From an uncultured Bacteroidales bacterium (lineage in GTDB: Bacteria > Bacteroidota > Bacteroidia > Bacteroidales > Lentimicrobiaceae), in assembly GCA_937894795.1 (NCBI GenBank), contig CALCQV010000038.1, positions 1-26,618 on the forward strand: a stretch of 26,618 nt of DNA, written 5' to 3'. Of the stretch, positions 16,671 to 24,368 are shown in pieces. A program made the translations under genes and the position numbers. Below the pieces are notes generated by a model. It did no database searches, was not told where the DNA came from, and saw nothing but the letters and a program-made list of their open reading frames with translations. Position 1 is the first letter of the stretch, and each line of letters starts with the position of its first letter.

Positions 16671-17850
16671 CCCAACAATTGTAGAAAGGATAGGCACATC
16701 CATGCTGGCTTTGCTTTTCTACCTGAAAATGCTGGTCTTCCCGCATCCGCTGCTGTTCTATTATGGGTATAATATGATACCAGTAACAGGTTTGGGCAAT
16801 CCTTTGGTATGGCTCAGTTTTATCATCCATGCCGGATTGTTTGCCTACGCCATATACACTATCCGCAAAAAATCGATTTTATCTTATGCAATCCTTCTCT
16901 ACCTTGTCAATATTTCCATATACTCCAACCTGTTAGCCTCGCCGACGGGCATTGTAGCCGAACGTTTCACCTATGTTGCTTCCCTGGGATTCTGTCTGGC
17001 ATTGGCCTATGGATTGTTTAAACTTTTCCGTGCGGATACACATGCTGCGTTAATCCCCTCTAAGATATTGACCTGGATGTTGCTGACAGCAGTTGTGATT
17101 GCTATTCCGGCAGCAGCTAAAACCATTGACAGAAACAGGGATTGGAAGACAGATATGACCCTGTATGAGGCTGATATGCCATATCTGGAAAAGTCGGCCA
17201 AGGCTAATTTCATCTATGCTACCAACCTGCGCTCTTCAGTAGTTGAACGATTGAAATCAGGTGTGCCAAGGAGTGAGATAGTAGCTGATGCACAAACCTG
17301 CATTAAACATTTCAAGCGTGCCACCGCAGTTTACCCCCGGTACCCTGATGCATGGAACAACCTGGGTGAGACCTATCTTCTACTGCTCAATGAATCAGAT
17401 TCTTCCATAAGGTATTTTGAGAAAGCAGTGGAAACAAATCCTAACCTTCATGCGGCCTATTATAATCTGGGATACACCTATCAGGTTACCGAACAGTATG
17501 AAAAGTCAGTGAAGAATTACGAGAAAGCCCTGGAGCTTGAGCCATGGGAGGTTCGCACTATGTCGAATCTTGCTCAGATGTATGAAAAGACCAATCAGCT
17601 AGATAAAGCAATAAAGCTGAATGAAGATATTATTAAGATGGACCCTACGCTTGATGTACCTTATCTTAACCTGGCATCTTTTGCCCTGCATCAGGGAGAT
17701 AACGCCAAGGCCATTGGCTACTTTGAAAAGGCATTGGAGGTTAATCCCAATAACTACGACCTGAGTATGAGAATGCGAAACTTCTATATGCAGGCCGGCG
17801 ATTCAACGAAAGCTGATTACTATCTTGAACTCGCACGAAGGGCAAGATAG
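16525..17850 (+). CDS. TMTC-like membrane glycosyltransferase, C-terminal part with TPRs
   Basis: The 441-codon frame has a TTG as its first start, but its first 17 or so codons overlap the upstream part out of frame and are probably not translated. Genuine sequence begins near 16576. Several membrane spans follow (IGTSMLALLFYLKMLVF, LVWLSFIIHAGLFAYAIY, ILTWMLLTAVVIAIPAAA). A soluble C-terminal domain of about five TPRs comes next (DAWNNLGETYLLL, AAYYNLGYTYQVTEQYEKSV, TMSNLAQMYEKTNQLDKA and others). This layout matches TMTC-like proteins. The repaired protein would have about 663 residues. The stop codon overlaps a GAACTCA/TGAGTTC hairpin that starts a repeat tract. A role in glycosylating secreted proteins, perhaps the neighbouring cargo, is possible but only an inference. 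Confidence 0.8.
   Translation: MEFRLYSITLPNCHPKKSSLPLLLAIIPRLIIGAAVRPTQFIENPLIYDPTIVERIGTSMLALLFYLKMLVFPHPLLFYYGYNMIPVTGLGNPLVWLSFIIHAGLFAYAIYTIRKKSILSYAILLYLVNISIYSNLLASPTGIVAERFTYVASLGFCLALAYGLFKLFRADTHAALIPSKILTWMLLTAVVIAIPAAAKTIDRNRDWKTDMTLYEADMPYLEKSAKANFIYATNLRSSVVERLKSGVPRSEIVADAQTCIKHFKRATAVYPRYPDAWNNLGETYLLLLNESDSSIRYFEKAVETNPNLHAAYYNLGYTYQVTEQYEKSVKNYEKALELEPWEVRTMSNLAQMYEKTNQLDKAIKLNEDIIKMDPTLDVPYLNLASFALHQGDNAKAIGYFEKALEVNPNNYDLSMRMRNFYMQAGDSTKADYYLELARRAR
16569..16575 (+). other. Apparent one-base frameshift at or near an A7 run
   Basis: Deleting one A here continues ELPPKK directly into SSLPLLLAIIPRLIIGAAV and the rest of the protein. A shift a little further on, around 16590-16596, would also restore the frame, so the exact site is uncertain. 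Like the C6 case, one surplus base in a homopolymer is enough to explain it. Confidence 0.7.
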
Positions 17851-17942
17851 AACTCAGAACTGAGTTCAGGGTTCTTTGTTCTTTGTTCTTTGTTCTTTGT
17901 TGGCGGTTCCTAACCAAGAACTATGAACTAAGAACTATGAAC
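17850..17942. repeat. GTTC/GAAC repeat tract with inverted halves
   Basis: It starts with a perfect hairpin (GAACTCA 17850-17856, TGAGTTC 17861-17867). Four tandem GTTCTTT units follow (17871-17898), then a GGTTCCTAACC hinge, then two 14-base units AAGAACTATGAACT (17916-17942, the second incomplete). The right half is roughly complementary to the left, so the tract can fold back on itself. Confidence 0.7.
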
Positions 17943-17974
17943 AATAAGGAACGGTGGATGGGAAGCTCTTTGCT

Positions 17975-18012
17975 CCCCCGATAAATCGAGGCAGGCTATG
18001 CTCCATGCCTCG
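17975..18012. repeat. Short palindromic repeat, REP-like, copy 2
   Basis: CCCCCGAT-AA-ATCGAGGCAGGCT has an inner stem CGAT/ATCG at 17979-17988. A second, larger stem pairs CGAGGCA (17987-17993) with TGCCTCG (18006-18012). It is the sister of 7476-7500. A G9 run follows at 18027-18035. Confidence 0.65.
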
Positions 18013-18042
18013 GACAACAAACAAAAGGGGGGGGGTGATAGA

Positions 18043-18072
18043 TTGGATGTGAACGCTGAAAATATATATTTA
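18043..18072 (+). promoter_or_regulatory. Predicted promoter of the FAAL gene
   Basis: TTG at 18043-18045 is followed after 19 bases by TATATTTA at 18065-18072. This is the same arrangement as at 594-623, one base off TAnnTTTG. It gives a short leader of about 10-15 bases before the ATG at 18090. Confidence 0.45.
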
Positions 18073-18089
18073 ATAGAAATCAACTGCCA

Positions 18090-19826
18090 ATGCCCATAAT
18101 TAGCTCATATTACCAGCCTGAACTAACCTTACCTGCCATACTAAGAAGGGCTGCTGCCGCAACTGACAGCCTGGTTATTGGCTTCATGCATGAAAATGGG
18201 AAGGAAACCACTCTCTCCTATTCTGAATTACTGAACGAAGCATCACATTTGGCCATTGGATTGGTAAATGAAGGACTTCAACCGGGTGATAAAATCATTA
18301 TTGCAACTGCCACCAACCGTGAAACATTGATACTGCTCTGGGCGGCATTCCTCTGTGGAGTGGTGCCAACGGTATTGCAGCCTCCGCCTACTTTTGCGGG
18401 TTATAATCCCCCGGTAGTCAAGCTGATGAAGGTAGTGGAACAACTTGACCATCCACCGGTGTTCATGAGTGAAATGCCGGCTGCTGAGGATGTACCGGGC
18501 CTTAATATACAAACCATTGACCGATTGAACTGCAATGGGGTACTCCCAACCGTAAAGATTCACCCATCAGATGTTGCCTTTATACAGTTCTCGTCGGGCA
18601 GCACGGGTGATCCAAAGGGAATCATGCTCACCCATTTCAATATTCTTGTAAATCTTGATGCCATACGCATAGGCCTGAACTTCCACCCACAGGAGACTAC
18701 CGGCAACTGGATGCCTCTGTTTCATGATATGGGGCTTATTGGATATCATCTCACCCCTTTATACTGTGCTATCAACCAATGGCATATTGAAACCATTGAC
18801 TTTATAAAGAATCCCGGCTTATGGCTGGAACTGCTCACAAAAAAGAGGGTAAAGATTACCGGCTGTCCCAATTTTGGATTGGCACTTACGCTAAGGCACC
18901 TCAAACGATTAAAAACAAAACCGGCCTGGGATTTCTCTGCCCTGGAAGGATTGCTCAATGGAGCGGAGCCTATTTCCGTTCAGATAATGAATGATTTTGT
19001 GGAAGATCTGAAGCCATACAACTTCAGGCCTGAAGCCATGATGCCCGTGTATGGATTGGCAGAGGCCAGTCTGGCGGCAACCTTCACACCATTGATGACC
19101 CCCTATGTTGTGACGGCCTTTGATGCCCTGAGCCTTGACCGTGATGGGAGAGCAATTGAGGTGGCAGAAGATGATAATACTGCCACCAACACAAATGGGA
19201 ATGAATCGGCCGAAAACCGTAAAAACGTTCGTCTGATAGCCGGAGTGGGTGTTCCATTGAATGACATTGAAATCAGGATCATTGATCATAATAATAATCC
19301 TGTTCAGGAAGGACAAGCAGGTATTATCTGCTTAAAGGGAGGCTCCATCACCAAAGGTTATTACAACCGGGAAGCAGAGAGCAGGCAATCATTTACCAAC
19401 GGTTGGTTCAATACCGGTGATATAGGATTTTTCTACAATGGAAACTATTATATCAGCGGCAGGCACAAGGATATAATTTTTAAAAACGGGCGTCACTATT
19501 TTGCCAATGATCTGGAGGAGCTTGCCTGTACCATTGAGGGAATAAGTTATGGTAAGGTATGTTTTGCCGGCACCACCAACCATGCTTCCGACAAGGAAGA
19601 AGTAATAGCATTTCTGGCCGGTTCACCCGGTGAAAAGGCACAACAGACATTCAGTGAGTTGCGAAACCTGTTACGCAGCACCCTTGGTATCACACTTGAC
19701 AAGCTTATAATGGTGCGGTCAAATGAAATACCCAAGACCTCAAGTGGTAAACTGCAGCGATATAAGCTGATACAGAGGTACCTTGCCGGAGAATTTGAAA
19801 GCTCAGTTGTAGTATTTCCGGGTTAA
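18090..19826 (+). CDS. Fatty acyl-AMP ligase / acyl-CoA synthetase family enzyme
   Basis: This 578-residue ANL-superfamily adenylating enzyme would activate a carboxylic acid as acyl-AMP and pass it to a phosphopantetheine thiol, most likely that of the stand-alone ACP encoded nearby. The ATP-binding loop FSSGSTGDPKG is at residues 167-177. NWMPLFHDMGLIGYHLTPLY (206-225) is typical of FAALs. YGLAEA is at 321-326, TGD at 442-444 and GRHKD at 457-461. The C-terminal catalytic lysine is Lys554 (PKTSSGKLQRYKL). Length and motifs fit a full, active enzyme. FAAL rather than acyl-CoA ligase is suggested by the FHDMGL motif and the ACP in the cluster, but is not proved. The last 24 bases overlap the convergent radical SAM gene. 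Confidence 0.88.
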   Translation: MPIISSYYQPELTLPAILRRAAAATDSLVIGFMHENGKETTLSYSELLNEASHLAIGLVNEGLQPGDKIIIATATNRETLILLWAAFLCGVVPTVLQPPPTFAGYNPPVVKLMKVVEQLDHPPVFMSEMPAAEDVPGLNIQTIDRLNCNGVLPTVKIHPSDVAFIQFSSGSTGDPKGIMLTHFNILVNLDAIRIGLNFHPQETTGNWMPLFHDMGLIGYHLTPLYCAINQWHIETIDFIKNPGLWLELLTKKRVKITGCPNFGLALTLRHLKRLKTKPAWDFSALEGLLNGAEPISVQIMNDFVEDLKPYNFRPEAMMPVYGLAEASLAATFTPLMTPYVVTAFDALSLDRDGRAIEVAEDDNTATNTNGNESAENRKNVRLIAGVGVPLNDIEIRIIDHNNNPVQEGQAGIICLKGGSITKGYYNREAESRQSFTNGWFNTGDIGFFYNGNYYISGRHKDIIFKNGRHYFANDLEELACTIEGISYGKVCFAGTTNHASDKEEVIAFLAGSPGEKAQQTFSELRNLLRSTLGITLDKLIMVRSNEIPKTSSGKLQRYKLIQRYLAGEFESSVVVFPG

Positions 19827-21284
19827 GCGCCCCCATTTGAAAAGGTAAATAAGCAGCAGTATTTTATCGGTGACTTTGAGGTACAACGATCGTTTACGCT
19901 TTTTCCACTCCATGTTATTGTTAACACCTGCAGGGTCTTTTTCTATTATCTCTTCAAGAGCCATTCGGCCATAATTAAAGTTTGCAGAATACGACCAGTA
20001 GGCTGATTCAAAACTCCGCGTATTCCAGATAGTCCTGAAAAGCTTACGGCGAATAGCTTCTTTGTTATAGATGCTGAGCCAAATATCATGCATATTTGAT
20101 TCCAGATCTTCATTAGTAAGCTTAGGGGTATTTATTACCGCCTTCATACAGTGGTAATGCTGCCAATCGCGGGGATAGTCATTTGAAACAATGGAATTGT
20201 TTTGCATCAGTTTATCGAAAAGAACAGTGCCCGGAAGAGGTGTAATTATAGTGCCCTGACAACAATCTATACTACTGTTGAGAATAAAATCACGGCGGGC
20301 GAACAGGTCATCCCTGCTATCACTTTCCATTCCAAAAATCATGGTTCCAAGAATGGCTATCTTATGTTTATGTACCCGCTTAAACACCCATTCATAATTA
20401 TCAGCACCCCGCTTCAGGTTAAGGTTTTTTCTGAGATCTTTGAGAGCCGCCGTTTTTTCAGCCTCAATACCCATGAGTACCAACTTACACCCGGCCTTGT
20501 TCGCCCAGTATAGCACTTCCTCATTGTCGGCAAAATTGACGGCCACTTGTGATAACCAGTGCTTCTTGATACCCCGGTCAACCATTCCCTTGAATAGCCT
20601 GATTGCCCTTTCAGCCGCTCCCTTTTTATTGTTTACCAGGTTATCATCAACAAAGAACAATAATTTACGTGAAGTCTCTTCCAATTCATCCAATACATCG
20701 TCAATATTACGCTCACGATATAATTGACCACACATGTGTGTTACGGAACAAAATTCACAACCATTGGGACAGCCGCGTGATGTCTGTACAAGATCGTATG
20801 CATAAGGGTACTTGTTGTATATATCCCTCCGTACTTTTGATATCTCTTCAATTTTAACATATCCGCCATTGTAAAGCCTTTTCATACAACCTGATTCGAA
20901 GTCTTTAAGCAGTTGAGGCCAGGCACCTTCAGCATCATGCGTAAGTACAGCATCAAAATGCTGCATTGCTTCGGCAGTATTCATCGTTGCATGTATACCA
21001 CCCATAACGGTAGGGATTCCCTTTTCACGGTAAACAGCTGCTATTTCATAGGCCCTGAAAGCATTGGCAGTAAAGGCGGTAATTCCAACAAGATCGGCAT
21101 CCTGAAACTTGAATTCTTCAAAACTTTCATCAATCAACTCTACATCCCAGTCAGGTGGGGTGATCTGCGCCACTATACCCAGGCCAATAGGCATAAACCG
21201 GGTACTTATATCATTCCTAAAACCCTTGCGCTCCCTATTTGTGGGGTGGATAAGCAGTAGTTTCCTCCTTTTATGCAATTCCAT
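19803..21284 (-). CDS. B12-binding-type radical SAM protein, copy 1
   Basis: This 493-residue protein has the BchE-like layout. An N-terminal cobalamin-binding-like Rossmann domain (residues about 8-140; LLLIHP, VELIDESFEEF, GGIHATM) precedes a radical SAM domain. The [4Fe-4S]-binding cysteines are Cys172, Cys176 and Cys179 (CPNGCEFC, CX3CX2C), and another conserved Cys follows at 185. FFVDDN and PLPGT motifs lie further on. The helical C-terminus (RRKLFRTIWNTRSFESAYW) resembles the DUF4070-type tail. The DxHxxG cobalamin signature is absent, as in many family members. Relatives methylate, cyclise or otherwise modify lipids, tetrapyrroles and sugars. The substrate here is unknown. It is clearly paralogous to the protein encoded at 21687-23153. 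It overlaps the FAAL gene by 24 bases, tail to tail. Confidence 0.87.
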   Translation of the reverse strand: MELHKRRKLLLIHPTNRERKGFRNDISTRFMPIGLGIVAQITPPDWDVELIDESFEEFKFQDADLVGITAFTANAFRAYEIAAVYREKGIPTVMGGIHATMNTAEAMQHFDAVLTHDAEGAWPQLLKDFESGCMKRLYNGGYVKIEEISKVRRDIYNKYPYAYDLVQTSRGCPNGCEFCSVTHMCGQLYRERNIDDVLDELEETSRKLLFFVDDNLVNNKKGAAERAIRLFKGMVDRGIKKHWLSQVAVNFADNEEVLYWANKAGCKLVLMGIEAEKTAALKDLRKNLNLKRGADNYEWVFKRVHKHKIAILGTMIFGMESDSRDDLFARRDFILNSSIDCCQGTIITPLPGTVLFDKLMQNNSIVSNDYPRDWQHYHCMKAVINTPKLTNEDLESNMHDIWLSIYNKEAIRRKLFRTIWNTRSFESAYWSYSANFNYGRMALEEIIEKDPAGVNNNMEWKKRKRSLYLKVTDKILLLIYLFKWGRLTRKYYN

Positions 21285-21315
21285 TATACTGATAGCAGAT
21301 CATCATTAATAGTGG

Positions 21316-21328
21316 TTGCAAGTATACA
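21316..21328 (-). promoter_or_regulatory. Shared upstream motif of radical SAM copy 1
   Basis: On the minus strand this reads TGTATACTTGCAA, 31 bases before the start codon. The identical 13-mer precedes radical SAM copy 2 at 23191-23203. TATACTTG is one base from TAnnTTTG, so it may be the -7 element. No TTG lies at the expected distance upstream. Confidence 0.5.
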
Positions 21329-21374
21329 CAAAATAACATTCATGGCAGTATTTGAATAGGCATAACAAATAATC

Positions 21375-21401
21375 TTGTAAGTTGAAATATTGTTACCTTT
21401 G
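21375..21401 (+). promoter_or_regulatory. Predicted promoter of the ACP gene
   Basis: TACCTTTG at 21394-21401 is an exact TAnnTTTG match, 21 bases before the ATG. TTG at 21375-21377 lies 16 bases upstream, slightly closer than usual. Confidence 0.45.
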
Positions 21402-21422
21402 CAGTTCTAATTTCACATTGAC

Positions 21423-21653
21423 ATGAATATTGACGAGTTTATCACCCACATAGAAGAGGAGTTTGAAGATATAGAACCGGGCACCCTTAAGCCAACCAGT
21501 GTTTTCAGGGAAGTATTTGAATGGAATTCCATTAACGCGCTGATTCTAATAGCCATGGTGAAGACAGAGTACGATGTGACGATTAATGCAGAGGATATCG
21601 CCAACTCCAAGACAGTAGAGGATATTTACAGGATTATAGAGGCAAGAGTATAG
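21423..21653 (+). CDS. Acyl carrier protein
   Basis: This 76-residue acidic protein has the length and four-helix pattern of a type II acyl carrier protein. The phosphopantetheine attachment site is most likely Ser36 in FEWNSINALI. The classical motif is DSL, so Asn35-Ser36-Ile37 is a variant. W-x-S-I/L sites are familiar in specialised Bacteroidota carrier proteins. It probably carries the acyl chain loaded by the FAAL-like enzyme and handled by the synthase III and SDR. The gene stands alone on the plus strand between the two divergent/convergent radical SAM genes, which suggests its carrier-bound substrate may be theirs. It needs a phosphopantetheinyl transferase, which is not in this window. 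Confidence 0.9.
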   Translation: MNIDEFITHIEEEFEDIEPGTLKPTSVFREVFEWNSINALILIAMVKTEYDVTINAEDIANSKTVEDIYRIIEARV

Positions 21654-21686
21654 CTAACGCACCTTATTAATCTTACTGAAATCTTA

Positions 21687-23153
21687 TTAACGTTTGTCTT
21701 TGCCTGCAAAGGTTCTGGAAATCTTATGCCATGGAAAGAGGTATAACAGAAATACAATCTTATCAGTAATCTTTAAATAAAGAGACCGGGCAACACCTTT
21801 TCCCTTAGCATCAATATTATATCGCCCTTCAAGAAACATGCGACTGTACATGTGATTTAAGCCATAAGCCCAGTAAGCTGTTTGAAAACTTCTTGTATTT
21901 ATGATTGTACGGAATAATCTCTTGCGAACAGCTTCTTTACTGTATATGCTCAGCCAGATACCGTCCATTGCTTCTTTAATCTCAGCGGCCTTAAGATGAG
22001 GTAAATTGAGAATAGCCTGAGTCCCATCATAAAGAGGCCAGTCATTTGGATAATTTGTTGCGGTAATCCTGTTTTGTAAAACCATTCTTTTAAATAGGGC
22101 GGTACCGGGAAGTGGTGTCATTATAGAGGTTTGAACACTATCAAAGCTGCTTTTCAGAATAAAATCTCTTCTTGCATAAAGATCAGGCATATTATCACTC
22201 TCCATACCAAAGATCATGGTTGCATTTATTCCGATTCCATATTTATGAATTTTGCGGAATATACCCTCATAATTGTCAACCCCCTTTTTCAGGTTAAGGT
22301 TTTTACGTACTGCTGTCAGAGCTTCAGCTGTTTCAGCTTCCACGCCAATCAAAATTATCATACAGCCACTTTTCCGGGCCCAGTATAATACTTCTTCATT
22401 ATCAGCAAAATTGAGTGCTGCCTGTGAAACCCATAATTTATTGAGCTTTCTCTCCACCATTCCTTTAAACAGACGAATGGCACGTTCTTCAGATCCTTTC
22501 TTGTTGTTGAGTAAATTATCATCTATAAAAAAGAGCAGTTGGCCCGGTGTTTTCTCCAATTCATCCAACACTACTTCAACATCCCTTTCACGGTATGTTT
22601 TACCACACATTTGGGTAACGGAACAGAAATCACATCCCATGGGGCATCCCCTTGATGTTTGTACGAGTTCATAGATATAAGGATACTTGAAAATATCACG
22701 ACGTACAAATGGTATCCGGCTTACATCAACCTGCTGACCAATATAAAGCTGCCTGGGATTACCGGCTTCAAAATCCCTGATAAAATCAGGCCACACTGAT
22801 TCAGCTTCTCCGGTAACAACCGTATCAAAAAAGCCTGTGGTATCTTCAGTATACATTGACGCATGTATACCCCCCATAACAGTATAAATACCTGCTTCCC
22901 GATATAATGATGATAACTCATAGGCTCTTGAAGCTGTGGCAGTGAATGAAGTAAATCCAACCACATCAGCCTGTATGAATTTGAATGTTTCAAAGTTCTC
23001 ATCCAATAACTCCACCTCCCAATTATCAGGTGTAAGGGCTGCAACAATACCCAGTGCAATGGGCATCATTCGTGTAGTGGGATCCTGCACTAATCCCTCA
23101 CGTTTAGGATTTGAAGGATTGATTAGCAACAACTTCCTTTTTAAATCATTCAT
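21687..23153 (-). CDS. B12-binding-type radical SAM protein, copy 2
   Basis: This protein has 488 residues from the ATG at 23153. The open frame extends 17 codons further, to 23204, but MNDLKRKLLLINPSN aligns with the start of copy 1, and the upstream codons include the shared promoter motif. It has the same layout as copy 1. A cobalamin-binding-like domain (LLLINPSN, VELLDENFETF, GGIHASM) is followed by the radical SAM cluster Cys170, Cys174, Cys177 (CPMGCDFC) with an extra Cys at 183, then FFIDDN, PLPGT and a DUF4070-like tail (RKRLFRTIINTRSFQTAYWA). The two proteins are similar along their full length but clearly diverged, so they may catalyse different steps or form a heteromer. The gene is convergent with the ACP gene, with a 33-base gap. 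Confidence 0.87.
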   Translation of the reverse strand: MNDLKRKLLLINPSNPKREGLVQDPTTRMMPIALGIVAALTPDNWEVELLDENFETFKFIQADVVGFTSFTATASRAYELSSLYREAGIYTVMGGIHASMYTEDTTGFFDTVVTGEAESVWPDFIRDFEAGNPRQLYIGQQVDVSRIPFVRRDIFKYPYIYELVQTSRGCPMGCDFCSVTQMCGKTYRERDVEVVLDELEKTPGQLLFFIDDNLLNNKKGSEERAIRLFKGMVERKLNKLWVSQAALNFADNEEVLYWARKSGCMIILIGVEAETAEALTAVRKNLNLKKGVDNYEGIFRKIHKYGIGINATMIFGMESDNMPDLYARRDFILKSSFDSVQTSIMTPLPGTALFKRMVLQNRITATNYPNDWPLYDGTQAILNLPHLKAAEIKEAMDGIWLSIYSKEAVRKRLFRTIINTRSFQTAYWAYGLNHMYSRMFLEGRYNIDAKGKGVARSLYLKITDKIVFLLYLFPWHKISRTFAGKDKR

Positions 23154-23190
23154 CAGAAACCAGTATATTGAAGAAACAACAGATTTAGGT

Positions 23191-23203
23191 TTGCAAGTAT
23201 ACA
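23191..23203 (-). promoter_or_regulatory. Shared upstream motif of radical SAM copy 2
   Basis: This is the 13-mer TGTATACTTGCAA on the minus strand, 37 bases before the start codon and identical to 21316-21328. Flanking bases also agree in part (TTTT... upstream, ACC downstream). Confidence 0.5.
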
Positions 23204-23241
23204 TTAAAATCGGTAAACGGTGTGCGTTTATACATTTTTAT

Positions 23242-23249
23242 TAGCTTTG
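23242..23249 (+). promoter_or_regulatory. Predicted -7 element of the KAS III operon
   Basis: TAGCTTTG is an exact TAnnTTTG match, about 42 bases before the start codon. No TTG is found at the expected distance upstream, so the call is weaker. Confidence 0.35.
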
Positions 23250-23291
23250 TGTATTCCTAAAAAGGGAAAGAAATCTCATTTAAAATTCATT

Positions 23292-24359
23292 ATGGCCCTC
23301 TTCGAAATCAATGATATACGGGTAGCCGGGATCTCTGCATGCGTTCCTGAAAAGGTGTTGTCAAATCACGATTACACCTGGATCAAGAGCAGTGAACGTG
23401 ATCTGCTGATTAAGACTATTGGAGTGGAACAGAGGCATGTGGCCCTGGCCGGACAAACAACCTCTGACCTCTGTTTTCAGGCAGCAACGGAGTTGTTGGA
23501 AGAGCTTCAGTGGAATGCTGAAGATATTAATCTGCTGGTATTTGTATCGCAATCACGTGATTATATCATCCCGTCAACCTCCACCATACTGCAGGACAGG
23601 CTGAAACTTCCCAAAACCTGCATGGCTATTGATATAAACCTGGGTTGTTCAGGTTATGTTTATGGCCTGTCGGTAATAAGCAGTCTGATCAAGGCCACCG
23701 GTATAAAAAAGAGCCTGTTGCTTGTGGGCGATCTGTCGAATGTTACTTCTGCTTACCGTGATAAGAGCACCTACCCTCTCTTTGGAGATGCCGGTACGGC
23801 CACTGCTCTTGAGCTGATGCCCGACGCCCCTGCCATACAATTCAACCTACAGAGCGATGGAAGCGGCCATGAAGCTATCATTATACGTGATGGCGGTGTA
23901 CGAAACCTGGCAGGCAAACACTCCTTTGCCGTAAAGAAGTATGGGGATGGCATATACAGGAACAGGCTGCAGATAGAGCTTAACGGCATTGAAGTGTTCA
24001 ACTTCTCTCTCCGTGAGGTGGTTCCCAACATCAAAACCACCCTTAAGCATTATGGCCGGGCATTGGATGAGTTTGATTTTCTAGTTTTCCATCAAGCAAA
24101 CAGGCTCATCAATGAAACTCTGCGAAAGATGCTTAAGGTAGAACCGGAAAGAGTACCCTATTCACTTAAAGACTATGGCAATACCAGCTGCGCCTCCATA
24201 CCCCTAACCATGGTAACACAGCTCAGGGAAACCCTGCAGCAGAAATCACATAAATTGTTGCTCTCTGCTTTCGGCATTGGCCTTTCATGGGGTACGGTGC
24301 TTATGGAAACAGATAAGATTGTTATACCGGAAGTGTCAGTATTGAAAGCACAGAGTTAA
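23292..24359 (+). CDS. 3-oxoacyl-ACP synthase III family enzyme
   Basis: This 355-residue FabH-like thiolase-fold enzyme catalyses decarboxylative Claisen condensation of an acyl thioester with malonyl-ACP, or in some relatives acyl transfer. The catalytic triad is complete: Cys119 (INLGCSGYVYGL), His267 (FHQANRLI) and Asn297 (YGNTSCASIPL). The start is set at the ATG at 23292 (MALFEINDIRVAGISA...). The open frame continues upstream to 23220, but through the predicted promoter. It is the first gene of a plus-strand operon, with the SDR gene 9 bases downstream. With the FAAL, ACP and SDR it can form a minimal route to a 3-hydroxyacyl chain. It is unlikely to be the housekeeping FabH, given its setting. 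Confidence 0.9.
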   Translation: MALFEINDIRVAGISACVPEKVLSNHDYTWIKSSERDLLIKTIGVEQRHVALAGQTTSDLCFQAATELLEELQWNAEDINLLVFVSQSRDYIIPSTSTILQDRLKLPKTCMAIDINLGCSGYVYGLSVISSLIKATGIKKSLLLVGDLSNVTSAYRDKSTYPLFGDAGTATALELMPDAPAIQFNLQSDGSGHEAIIIRDGGVRNLAGKHSFAVKKYGDGIYRNRLQIELNGIEVFNFSLREVVPNIKTTLKHYGRALDEFDFLVFHQANRLINETLRKMLKVEPERVPYSLKDYGNTSCASIPLTMVTQLRETLQQKSHKLLLSAFGIGLSWGTVLMETDKIVIPEVSVLKAQS

Positions 24360-24368
24360 ATTGAAATT

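Noticed and set aside
20202..21260. Several plus-strand open frames opposite radical SAM copy 1
   Set aside because: They are antisense shadows of a strongly supported gene, have no motifs and overlap each other.
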